Source: Rhabdophis nuchalis (taxonomy: Eukaryota > Chordata > Lepidosauria > Squamata > Natricidae). Taken from it: a stretch of 64,000 nt of DNA. Positions within the stretch are counted from its first letter, which is position 1. Each line of letters starts with the position of its first letter. This document shows positions 1-11,200 of this stretch, piece after piece. Below the pieces are notes generated by a model. That model searched no databases and was not told where the DNA came from. It worked only from the letters and a program-made list of their open reading frames with translations. The stretch covers positions 317,383,919-317,447,918 of the forward strand of contig CM077643.1 of the NCBI GenBank assembly GCA_039707465.1, in the 5' to 3' direction. A program made the position numbers and the translations under genes.

Positions 1-465
1 CCTTTCCTCTCCTTGTGCCAAATACTGCTGGAGCCTCATTTATTAATCTGTACTTTAAAACCATAGCTTAATAACTTAAAAAAAAAAGAACACATGCTTG
101 AGGAACAAACATACATTCATGCACATATGTGTATACACTATGTCCCTTTGATTGATGGATAACAGGATTATTGAAATATTTTTTGCCTTCTCTTCCAGGC
201 TTTATAAAGTTATATTATTCTTAAACTTGGTAAATAAATAAAATAAAATTAGAGTGCAGGTATAAAGTCTCATCAGAGAAGAATGATAGAAGATTGGACC
301 TACAATGCTTTATATTGTTGTGAACATTGCCTCCTTGTGTTCAGATTCAGTACTGTACATCAAACACCATGATGCAGGCTGCTTACTATTGCTGAAGAAA
401 AACATGTATTCCTTTAGGCAGGGCTGCTCTGCTAGTGGTTTTGTCAGCCGAGGCAGGGATGGATA

Positions 466-895
466 CTTTATAATCCTAGCTATATGCAAGACCGCCTCCT
501 GCCCAATACATCCCTGGGACCGACACGCTCCCACAGAGAGGGCCTCCTCAGGATGCCGTCGATCGGGCAATGTCGACTGGCGGCACCCAGGGGGAGAGCC
601 TTCTCTGTGGCAGGACCAGCCCTTTGGAACGACCTGCCCCCTGAAATCCGTACCATTCCTGACCTCCGCCTCTTCCGCAAATGTCTTAAGACTCACCTCT
701 TCCAACTAGCCGGCCTTGCGTAACCCCAGCACCGCCAGTTGTAAATGGGGATTTTAAAATGGTCACAACACAGGCACCTAATATCTCTGTATTTATGTTT
801 ATTGATGTAATTCTTTGTTCGCCGCCCCGAGTCCCTTTGTGGTGAGAGGGGAGCGGGTTATAAATGTGAAAAATAAATAAATAAATAAATAAAAT
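466..895 (+). mobile_element. L2-type LINE, 5'-truncated 3' end
   Basis: Codes for the C-terminal end of an L2-like ORF2 ([30 protein letters not shown], in frame 484-723). This is followed by a 3' UTR with the GCCCCGAGTCCC hairpin and an AAATAAAT tail. The 5' boundary is approximate. Confidence 0.8.
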
Positions 896-1218
896 AATCT
901 ATTTTTATTGGTGGTGTTCAAGAAAATGCTTAAGTAACTCAAAACTTTAGTTCAGCACACTACATTAATCTAACACAGGGCTAGGAAGTGTGGTATTCAG
1001 TGTGTTGTGGGAGGCCAGTCATAATCTTAGCAGGATGTATGAATTGTAAATCATCGGAAGCCTAATTTATTTGGGCAGAACAAATTTGAATCTGAGTTTA
1101 AAGTTTAGATGCTGTGTGAACTCAGGCAGCAATGCTGAGCCTAGAAAGAGCTAAACAAATTTGATAGAATGAGACAGCTGGAAGCTACGTTGCAAGTCCA
1201 TTTCCTACTCAGAGCAGA

Positions 1219-1950
1219 ATAGGTAGTCCTCAACTTACAACAGTTTGTTTAGTGACTGTTCAAAGTTACAACAACACTGAAAAAAGTGACGGATGACCAG
1301 TGGTGTGATTCAACCAGTCTAACAACCGGTTCCCTGAGCGTGCATGGTGTGTGCACGCACGCACACAGTGAGTTAAAACAAAGCTTTAAAAAATTACCTT
1401 CTACTGCAGCTGAGGTGCAGCAGAACAGCTGAGGCACAGCAATCGGCTCTGCCGGGCCTATCAGTTGGGCTAAAAAACAAGATAATATAGGTGAGTATAA
1501 CTCAGGGGCGGGCAGGCGGGCTCACCTGAAGGCCAGAGAGAACCTGTGAACCTGTTTGCTCTCAGCTGATCTTTGGAGCTATTGGTTCAGCCAAACTGGG
1601 CTGAACCAGTTGAATCCCACCCCTGTATGACCATTTTTCACACTATGTGGGAAATGACCATTGCAGCATCCCCATGGTCACATGATTTACATTTGGATGC
1701 TTGACAATTAGTTCATATCTATGACTGTTGGAGTGTCCTGGGGTCATCTGATCACTTTTCGCAAACTTCTGGCAAGAAAGTCAATGGGAAAGCCAAATTC
1801 ACTTAATAATACTGTGATTCTAACTTAACAACTCTAGTGATTCACTTAACACTTGTGGCACTAAAAGTCTTAAAATGGGACAAAACGTGCTTAACAAATG
1901 TCTCGATCAGCAACATAAATTAGGAGTTCAATTATGGCCATCAATAGAGG
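1219..1950. mobile_element. TIR element of the AGGTAGTCCTC family, interrupted
   Basis: Begins with the family terminus GGTAGTCCTCAACTTAC and carries its usual TTAAGTGA-like internal motifs to about 1947. The right terminus is degraded. It is split by a hAT element at 1298-1625. It resembles the copies at 20779-24112 and 39411-39787. Class is unassigned; TA-flanked termini hint at Tc1/mariner-like mobilisation. Confidence 0.65.
1298..1625. mobile_element. hAT-type non-autonomous element
   Basis: Termini CAGTGGTGTGATTCAACC and GAATCCCACCCCTG are imperfect inverted repeats. The flanks share ATGACC. It sits inside the element at 1219-1950, so it is the younger insertion. Confidence 0.65.
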
Positions 1951-2047
1951 GCAACCTGTATCACTAGAGCAGCTTAGGTAGAGCTTCAGCCTATGATTTT
2001 CCTTGTATCTTTCTGAGCATGTGTATCTATTTCTTCTCTTAATGCAG

Positions 2048-2202
2048 ATTTGGACGGAAAATAAGCCTTTTAATTTCTGTCCTGGTAACTTCAATCTCTG
2101 GAGTACTTGTTGCCTTCTCACCAAACTACTTATGGTCTGTGATATTTCGTTTCATCCAAGGCCTGTTCAGCAAGGGCAGCTGGATGGCCGGCTACAGTTT
2201 GC
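2048..2202 (+). CDS. SLC22A1: OCT1-like exon 3 (TM3-TM4)
   Basis: 155 nt between a CAG acceptor and a GTAAGT donor, phase 1 at both ends. It encodes FGRK, TM3 and TM4 with the [11 protein letters not shown] substrate-pocket segment. The length equals that of the same exon in the right-hand paralogue. It is the first exon seen, so the gene is 5'-incomplete here. Confidence 0.93.
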
Positions 2203-5200
2203 GTAAGTATGACACTTTCCTACAGATTGGTATTCTGCGAGAGGACAGAATCGAACGTATTAGTGGAACCCATTTAACTCTTTTAAAGATTAAAGAGACA
2301 GTTAATCTTTAACTCCATTTCCTAAATTAGGGGTAACCAAGGCCAACTCTAGTGAATCAAACCTATTCTTGAAACTCAAAACTAAAGGTTTGAATACATT
2401 TGATATTCCAGGAAAAAGATGTCGCTGAAACTTTAAGAACTCATTTTATATTAGATTTTTTTTTAAATGTAAAGGTTTCCCCTGCCCAGTCATGTCTGAT
2501 TCTAGGGGGCAGCAGTGCTCATCTTAGTTGAGGGAGCCAGCATTTTCTGAAGACTTTCATGGTCATGCAGCCAGCATGACGATATGCCAAGAAACATGGA
2601 ACTCTGTTATCTTCCCATCAAAGTGGGAAGTATTTATCTATTCGAGAAGTATTTGCATGCTTTTGAACTGCTAGTTGGCTAAGTTGGCGAGAGCTGGGGC
2701 AAAAACGGGAGCTCACCCCATCATGTGGTACTTAAGTCTTAAACTGCCAACCTTTTGCAGCCTTATTAATTTGCGATACTTTTGCTACAATATATATTAA
2801 CAGATTAACAGAGTTGGAAGGGGCCTTGTAGGTTATCTAGTCCAACCCCTGCCCAAGCAGGAGATCCTACATCTGCCTCTACCTAGAATCGAACTCACAA
2901 CCTCCTGCTTGTGAGGCAAGATATTAATATAGGCGTCCTTCTCATGACCAGATTAAATTAAATCTATCCATGGTGATCTACCAACATGAAAGCTGCTGTT
3001 CCTGCCACAGTTCCAATGCCAAAAATCAGTGTTGTTCCTATTGAATGTCTACAGGGATAAGGAATGATGGATTTCCCCAGGCTGGTTTCCCTCTCCCACC
3101 AAACATTACAACTTGGGGGAGAAGCACACATCAATCATGAGGAGGTGGGATGAAAAGAGACATGTTTTCTGCAAGAGTTTTGCGTGGCTGTGCTAAAAAA
3201 AGAGCTGCATAGAGATATAGCACTGTTCCAGAAGTGCACAAACCCATATACAAAAGGAGCCTGATTACCAGTTGACATTTGTGTGTCTGGAAAAGCACTA
3301 AACCTGGGTTCCAGAGCAATGAATTGACAGACATGGGGAAGGTTGCATGATGAAGTGGTACAGGGACAGCCATCTCTTTTCCCTCTTCCTCTCTGGTCAG
3401 CTGCTGTTTGGGTTGATGCAATTCTTCAACACAGGAATAGAATAGAATAGAATAGAATAGAATTGAATTCTTTATTGGTCAAGTGTGATTGCACACACAA
3501 GGAATTTGTCTTGGTGAATATTCTCTCAGGGTACATAAAGAAAAATAAAAAAAAGAATACATTCATCAAGACTCATAAGATACAACACTTAGTGATAGTC
3601 ATAGGTTACTAATAAGCAATCAAATTATACTAGGAAACAAATAAGACAATATAAAATTTAAAGATACAAGCAACATGGTTATAGTCATAAGTGGAAAGAG
3701 AAAGGTTCTAGGAAGGAAGAGAAAAATAATAGTAATACAGTAGATAATTTGACAGTGTTGTGGGGATAAGTTGTTTAGCAGAGTGATGGCATTCGGGGAA
3801 AAACTGTCCGTGTGTGTGTGTGTGTGTATGTACTGTGTTTCCTCAAAAATAAGACAGGATCTTATTTTCTTTTGACCCCCGAAATAAGCACTTGGCCTTA
3901 TTTTCAGGGAGGCCTTATTATTTGTCTGAAACGGTATAGGGCTTCCTGCCTAGGCAGGGAGTTGGACTAGATGGCCTCCAAGGTCCCTTCCAACTCTGCC
4001 ATTGTATTGTATTGTATTTTTGAGGTGCAGGAGGCAGCAAGCGTGGTCACCTCATGGCTGCTGCTGTGTTTTAATATTTTGAGGAGGGCTTATTTTTGGG
4101 GAAGGGCTTATTTTAGCGCATGCACTCAAAAGCTCAATTGGGCTTATTATCTGGGGAGGTCTTATTTTTGGGGAAACAGGGTATATGTATATGCATAAAA
4201 ATATATTGTCTTGGAGACTTGGCAGGCATAGAGGGAGAACTCATTAAAAAAACCCTTGAACATTTCCTAGTGTCCAAACAAGAATTTCCCTAGAGGACAG
4301 TTCCCAGAAGTCATAAGTGAAGGTGTGTGCCCATACCAGCCTGAAGTTGCCAATAGGAGATTGGGTCCTAGCTCCCGGGAGTCAATCTGGTCTCATAAGA
4401 TACAGAGTAGTTGGTAAAGCATGCCAGAATATATGCACATTAAAAATGTTTTTTGAGAAATAAAGGGAGAAAAATAGCCAAGTATGAGTCAAAGCTACCT
4501 TCGGTACAACCAGGGATCGAATGATGGCAGCTTCACGAGGATACAGAACAAGGATGATGTTGGTGGGTTATATTTATAACGCAATTAGCCACAGATGAAC
4601 AAAGGCTAACAGAGGGTACAAATACCACTTGCTGCAACAATGTGGATTTAACCCAATGACCTGAGTTGGTTCATTTGTAAGTTTTAACATGTTTTTTAGG
4701 CTGCTTTCTGAGTTTTTCTGACCAGATCTCTGGATGATTTTGTCCACCAATTTAATCCAAAAGTTGCATTACATTGAATCTAGAGGAACTTCATGAATCA
4801 AAACCAAGGGATAAGGCAGAAGCTACAGCACTATTTTCTGAAACATCTCTTACAAATCACAGCAAGATGGGTGGGGACATATTAAATAATTATTTAAATA
4901 AACAAGCAAATAAATAGCAGAGTCATTAAAGTACTATACCTCCTAAATTGGACCCAGAAAAATGGTCCAGGAGGATGTCATGGTTAATGTTATTAAAAGC
5001 CACTGAGAGGCCAAAGAGATTGTAGATATTGGTAGACTATGTATCATTTCCATCATTTTCACCCAGTTTCAAAATTGGTCACCCTTATTAGCTTTTTATT
5101 GTTTGAAACAAATGTGCTTTCCACCATTTCTTTCGCTTACAAGCATTCTTCCTAATCAAAGCCTACAAATAAGCTATTTGTTAATTAACAATTAACATGG

Positions 5201-8200
5201 AAAGTCCTCATTTTATTTTCCAGTCACAGAAATTGTTGGCCCAAGCTACCGAAGGACTGTGGCCATTCTCTATCAAATGGCATATGGTTTTGGCCTCCTT
5301 ATCCTCAATGCTTTGGCTTATGCAATTCCCAACTGGAGGTGGCTTCAACTTGCTGTTACTCTTCCAATGTTCTTTCTCTTACTCTACTACTGGTAAGAAC
5401 TTCTTGTTCAGAGTCAGTCTTTTGCCTATAATATCCAAGGAATAGATTCTATTACGGAACAAGGAAAGACTGGGTCTAGTGCAATTAGGATAGGGATGGA
5501 GAATCTCCCGGTGATATTAGATTCCAACATCTAGCAGCCATGTCCACCATGGCAATTGGGAAGGATTGTGGAAGCTGTAATTTAACAACGCCACGAGGCA
5601 CATAATTATTTGCTTATTTCTAATAAATGTCAGCTTGATTCCCAGTAACTCATCTTCCTCTCTTCTGCATGTAAGTGAATTATTTCTATTTAGTGGCTGT
5701 TTTTCACAAATTACTAAACCCCTAAGTTAGTCTAGCCAAAATCATGGTTGCCACCAGATATTTTTTTATTTTTTTTTTATTTTGTCGAATTTATAACCCG
5801 CACCTTCTCCTAAAAAAGGACCCAGGGCGGCGCACAGGAAAATTTAAAAACAATACATATATACAAAATACAATTATTAAAACCTATTAAACTTATAACC
5901 CTGTGCTAAAAACAATTTAAAATCCCCTAATTAAAATTTACCTGAGTTACCAATCTGGTTCCGCCCCAGGCGCCTGATGGACCCAGATGGGTTCCAAGCG
6001 GCGCTTGGGCCACTTCCTGTACCCCTGACCCGCGCCCCGATGGAGGACCTCGTGGCCGCATGGAATACTGCGACCACGGGAGCCTTGGATCGGGTCGCGC
6101 CATTGCGGCCTCTCTTGTGGCGGCGAGCCACCCTGGCTCCTTGGTTTACCGAGGAGCTGAGGGTGATGAAACGCCACAAGAGATGCCTAGAGAGAAGATG
6201 GAGGTCTACCCGCTCTGAATCTGACCGGACACAGGTAAGAGCCCATTTACGGACTTACATTGTGGCGCTGAGAGTGGCCAAACGCCATCATTGCGCCACT
6301 CTCATAGCATCTCATAGCATCTGGATGGGAAGTAACGGACTCAGGCTCAACCCGACCAAGACCGAGTGGCTGTGGTTTCCGGCTGTGGTTTCCGGCTGCC
6401 CGATTCAACCAGCTTTCTCCAACGCTGGCCATAGGGGGCGAACATCTTGCCCCTGTGGATGGGGCGCGCAATTTGGGTGTCCTCCTGGATACCCGGCTGT
6501 CTATGGAAGAGCAAGTGACAGCCGTGGCCAGGAGGGCGTTTTACCAGGTTCGCCTGGTTCGCCAATTGCGCCCCCTATTGGATCGGGACGCCCTTCGCAC
6601 AGTCACTCATGCCCTCGTGACATCCCGACTGGACTATTGTAACTCTCTCTACATGGGGCTTCCCTTGAGGTGCACCCGGAGGCTTCAGTTAGTTCAGAAT
6701 GCAGCCGCGCGGGCAATTATGGGGACCACCAGGTTCGCCCACGTTACACCACTCCTGCGCGAGCTGCACTGGCTGCCTGTCGTCTTCCGGGTGCGCTTCA
6801 AGGTGCTAACTATCATCTTTAAGGCGCTCCATGGCTCGGGACCTAGCTATCTGCGGGATCGGATCCTGCCCCATACATCCTCACGACCGATTCGCTCCCA
6901 CAGAGAGGGACTTCTCCGGGTGCCGTCCACCAGACTTTGTCAGCGGGCGACGCCCAGGGGAAGGGCTCTCTCTGTGGCGGGCCCGGCCCTCTGGAACGAC
7001 CTTCCCCCCGATATCAGAACGACCACGGACCTCCGCTCCTTCCGTATGAAACTAAAGACCCATTTCTTTCGACTGGCCGGCCTTGGATAGTCTCTCTGTC
7101 TATAGATTTTTAAATGTATTTTAATGGGTTTTAATTTTTTAGCACGGGATAACATAGTTTAATGGTGTTTTAAACTGTATATTTTGTATTGATTGTTTAT
7201 ATTGTTTTTAGTTTCTCCTGTGCACCGCCCCGGGTCCCTGTGGGGAGAGGGAGCGGTTAATAAATGCAAAGTTATTATTATTATTATTATCCGCAGATAA
7301 CCGCCCTGCCGCCCTGTTTAGGGTGACCCGTACCCTCCTTCAACAGAGGGTACGGGAAGCCCCCTTACAGGGTAGAGCAGAGGAATTTGTGTCTTATCTG
7401 CAGGAGAAAATCGCTCAGATACAGAATGAGTTAGCCCCCATTGCTGGTCCAGTGGATTGCCACGAGGGGGATCTTGTTTGGGAGGAGTTTGACTCCGTTA
7501 CTTCCGAGGATATGGACAGGTTACATGGGCGACTGCGAGCCACCACATGTTTATTGGACCCGTGTCCCTCCTGGCTTGTACTGGCATCCTGGGAGGTGAC
7601 ACGAGGCTGGCTCCAAGAGGTTATCAACGCATCCTTGAGTGAGGGTTCCTTGCCTGCCTCCCTAAAAGAGGCCATGGTGAGGCCCCTCCTCAAGAAGCCC
7701 TCTTTGGATCCAGCTTTATTAACCAACTATCGTCCAGTCTCCAACCTTCCCTTCCTGGCGAAGGTTGTTGAGAGTGTGGTGGCACAACAGTTTCCCCGTC
7801 ACCTGGAGGAAGTTGATTATCTAGACCCGCGCCAGTCCGGCTTTCGGCCCGGGCATAGCACCGAGACGGCATTGGTCACGTTGGTGGATGATCTCTGGAG
7901 GGCCAGAGATGGGGGTTGCTCCTCCATCCTGGTTCTGTTAGATCTCTCGGCGGCTTTCGATACCATCGACCATGGTATCCTATTGCATCAGCTGGGGGGG
8001 TTGGGGGTGGGAGGCACCGTTTTGCGGTGGTTCTCCTCCTACCTCTCTGGCCGATCGCAATTTGTGTTGACAGGAGAGCAGAGGTCGACCCCGAGACCCC
8101 TCACATGTGGGGTGCCTCAGGGGTCGGTCCTCTCGCCTCTCCTGTTCAACACATACATGAAGCCGCTGGGCGAGATCATCCGTGGTTTTGGGGTAGAGTA

Positions 8201-11200
8201 TCATCTCTACGCTGATGATACTCAGCTGTATATATCTACCCCAAACCACCCCAACGATGCCGTAGCGGTGATGTGCCAGTGCCTGGAAGCCGTGCGGATC
8301 TGGATGGGAAGTAACGGACTCAGGCTCAACCCGACCAAGACCGAGTGGCTGTGGTTTCCGGCTGCCCGATTCAACCAGCTGACTCCATCGCTGGCCATAG
8401 GGGGCGAACATCTTGCCCCTGTGGATGGGGCGCGCAACTTGGGTGTCCTCCTGGATACCCGGCTGTCCATGGAAGATCAAGTGACAGCCGTGGCCAGGAG
8501 GGCGTTTTACCAGGTTCGCTTGGTACACCAGTTGCGCCCCCTATTGGATCGGGACGCCCTTCGCACAGTCACTCATGCTCTCGTGACATCCCGACTGGAC
8601 TATTGCAACTCTCTCTACATGGGGCTCCCCTTGAGGTGCACCCGGAGACTTCAGTTGGTCCAGAACGCAGCCGCGCGAGCAATAATGGGAGCCTCTAGGT
8701 TCACCCACGTAACACCGCTCTTGCGCGAGCTGCACTGGCTACCTGTCGTCTTCCGGGTGCGCTTCAAGGTGTTAGTCATCATCTTCAAAGCGCTCCATGG
8801 CTCGGGACCTAGCTATCTGCGGGATCGGATCCTGCCCCATACATCCTCACGGCCGATTCGCTCCCACAGAGAGGGACTTCTCCGGGTGCCGTCCACTAGA
8901 CTTTGTCAGCGGGTGATGCCCAGGGGAAGGGCCTTCTCTGTGGCGGGCCCAGCCCTCTGGAACGACCTTCCCCCCGATATCAGGACAACCACGGACCTCC
9001 GCTCCTTCCGCCTAAAATTAAAGACACATCTGTTTCGCTTGGCCGGCCTAGGGTAGTCTCTTTTTAGATTGGGGTTAGTTTTAATATGGGATTTTAGCGC
9101 AGGGTTAGTTTAATTTCATTTTATTATTGTATACTGTTTGTATTTTATATGTATTTTAAATTCCCTGTGCCCCGCCTCGAGTCCCTTCTGGGAGAGAGAG
9201 CGGGTTATAAATTAAATTATTATTATTATTATTATTACAGCTAATAACAGTCAGAAACGGGAGGTTATGCTAGGCCGGCTTGTTGAAATAGATGCGTTTT
9301 GAGACGCTGGCGGAAAAGGCGGAGGTCTGAGATGGTGCGTAAATCGGGGGGTAGGTCGTTCCAGAGGGTAGGGCCCGCCACAGAGAAGGCTCTTCCCCTG
9401 GGTGCCGCCAACTGGCATTGCCTGGCCGATGGCATCCGGAGAAGGCCCTCTCTATGGGAGCGGATCGGTCGAAGGGATGTATGGAGCAGGAGACGGTCTC
9501 ACATATAGCTAGGCCCCGAACCATGGAGCGCTTTGAAGATGGCCTTCAACACCTTGAAGCGCACCCGAAAGGCCAAAGATATCCTAAGAACTAGAATGAT
9601 GGATAGACTTAGAGGTGAGTTTATTGTAATGAAACATTCTCCTTTTTGAGAGGCATGTGTGCTGAGGTTGCCTTAAAGCAGTGGTTCTCAACCTTTTCTT
9701 CACCAGAGACACCCTTTAAATACTTTTTTGTGGCCGTGGAACATGACTCCCACGACTTAACTCAAGATTTAAATTATAATATTTCTTCAAGCTTTGCAGA
9801 CCCCCTATGATGACATTGTGGCCCCCAGGGGTCCACAGACCAGAGGTTGAGAATCATGGCCTTAAAGAATGATTATCTGGTATCAACAGTCTCCCCTGCA
9901 AAGCTTTATTTTTATTGCTGTAAGCCAACGAACGTGGCAATAGGCGTTGTCACCAATAAGGGGTCACTCCAGCTTCAAAGTTTGTGCTGCCTGTGACCTC
10001 AAACAAGCCACCTTTGAGCAAAGGAGTGAAAGAAGCCAAGAATATGTAGTCATAGGCATCTATTTCTCAAGAAATAAACAGAAACCCAGCCCCCTTATCA
10101 TCCTACAAGAATAAAATAATGTTTGTATAGCATCCAACAATTGATTTGTGAATAGCCAAGAACAAAAGGTAATTTTCACTGCTTGCTTCTCCTACATCCC
10201 CATTTCCTTCTGAATTATGTTAGTGCTATCTAACCTGCCCCGCTAAGCATAGCTATGGATGTATTCCTTTTATGGAATAATGCTGTTCATATCACATTCT
10301 GCCTCATACATCCTTCCGGCCGATTCGCTCCCACAGAGAGGGACTTCTCCGGGTGCCGTCCACTAGACAGTGCCAGCGGGCGACGCCCAGGGGAAGGGCC
10401 TTCTCTGTGGTGGACCCGACCCTCTGGAATGACCTATCCCCCCGATCTTAGAACAACTACGGACCTCCGCTCCTTCCGCCAAAAGCTAAAAACTTACTTT
10501 TTTCATCTGGCCGGCTTGGCCTAATCTATCCATCCTAAGCTGTAATATTAACCTAAAATGTTTTAATAGGGTTTGTTGGGAATTAGGGTTAAGGTTTTTT
10601 AAGGTTTTTAGAGTTTACATTTTAGCGCAGGTAAATTATTTAATTCTATTTTAAATATTGTATTGTTTGTACTTTTTAAATGCATTTTTAAAGCCCTGTG
10701 CACCGCCCCGAGTCCCTTCGGGGAGAGGGAGCGGTCAATAAATTAAATAAATAATAATAATAAATAATAATAATAACATGACAGTTTACACCACAATAAA
10801 TTGATTATAACTTTAAAGTGCAACAAGCGTAAGTTAATTAATGCATGTCGAAGAAGGTAGATGTCTGGTCCCATCCTATGAGCTTGCTTTTTGCCATGAG
10901 CATTTCTGAACCAGATCAATGATTCTAGTTCTTTTGTAGGTGCATCCCTGAGTCACCCAGGTGGCTGATCACTCAAGGACAGAATGCCCGAGCGATGAAA
11001 CTTGTGAATGAAATTGCTAAAAAAAATGGAAAAGTTGTGCCTGCCTTTTTTGAGGTGAGTCTTAAACACTACATGTGCCTACTTATTATTGGTAGGCTAT
11101 TGTCGCAGTCCATTAATCTTTTGCTGATCTTCTTCCACCTCTGCTTCATTAGATGGGTTTGAATCTTTCAGTGGTGGGTTTGAGCAGACAGATGGATGAT

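Larger units (their letters stand above)
5941..9238 (+). mobile_element. L2-type LINE, long copy interrupted by a second L2
   Basis: ORF2 is read at 5941-6310 (end of endonuclease and linker, [15 protein letters not shown]) and resumes at 7291, directly continuing the order seen in the uninterrupted copy at 20990-23558. The RT core at 7323-9056 is one 577-codon open frame with [25 protein letters not shown] and YADDTQLY, then the C-terminal [11 protein letters not shown] region. A 3' UTR with the CCTCGAGTCCC hairpin and an ATT-repeat tail follows. The ORF is 5'-truncated in the endonuclease. The clade (L2 in the Jockey group) is from motif recognition. Confidence 0.85.

Noticed and set aside
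305..709. 134-codon + strand and 131-codon - strand ORFs
   Set aside because: Out-of-frame shadows over an L2 3' end; the true frame is 484-723.
1..2047. Exons 1 and 2 of the OCT1-like gene
   Set aside because: Searched for the [14 protein letters not shown] and MPTxDD segments; none found, so they lie outside the window.
5977..6642. 221-codon ORF crossing the L2-in-L2 junction
   Set aside because: A frame that passes the insertion point and leaves the RT frame; not a real protein.
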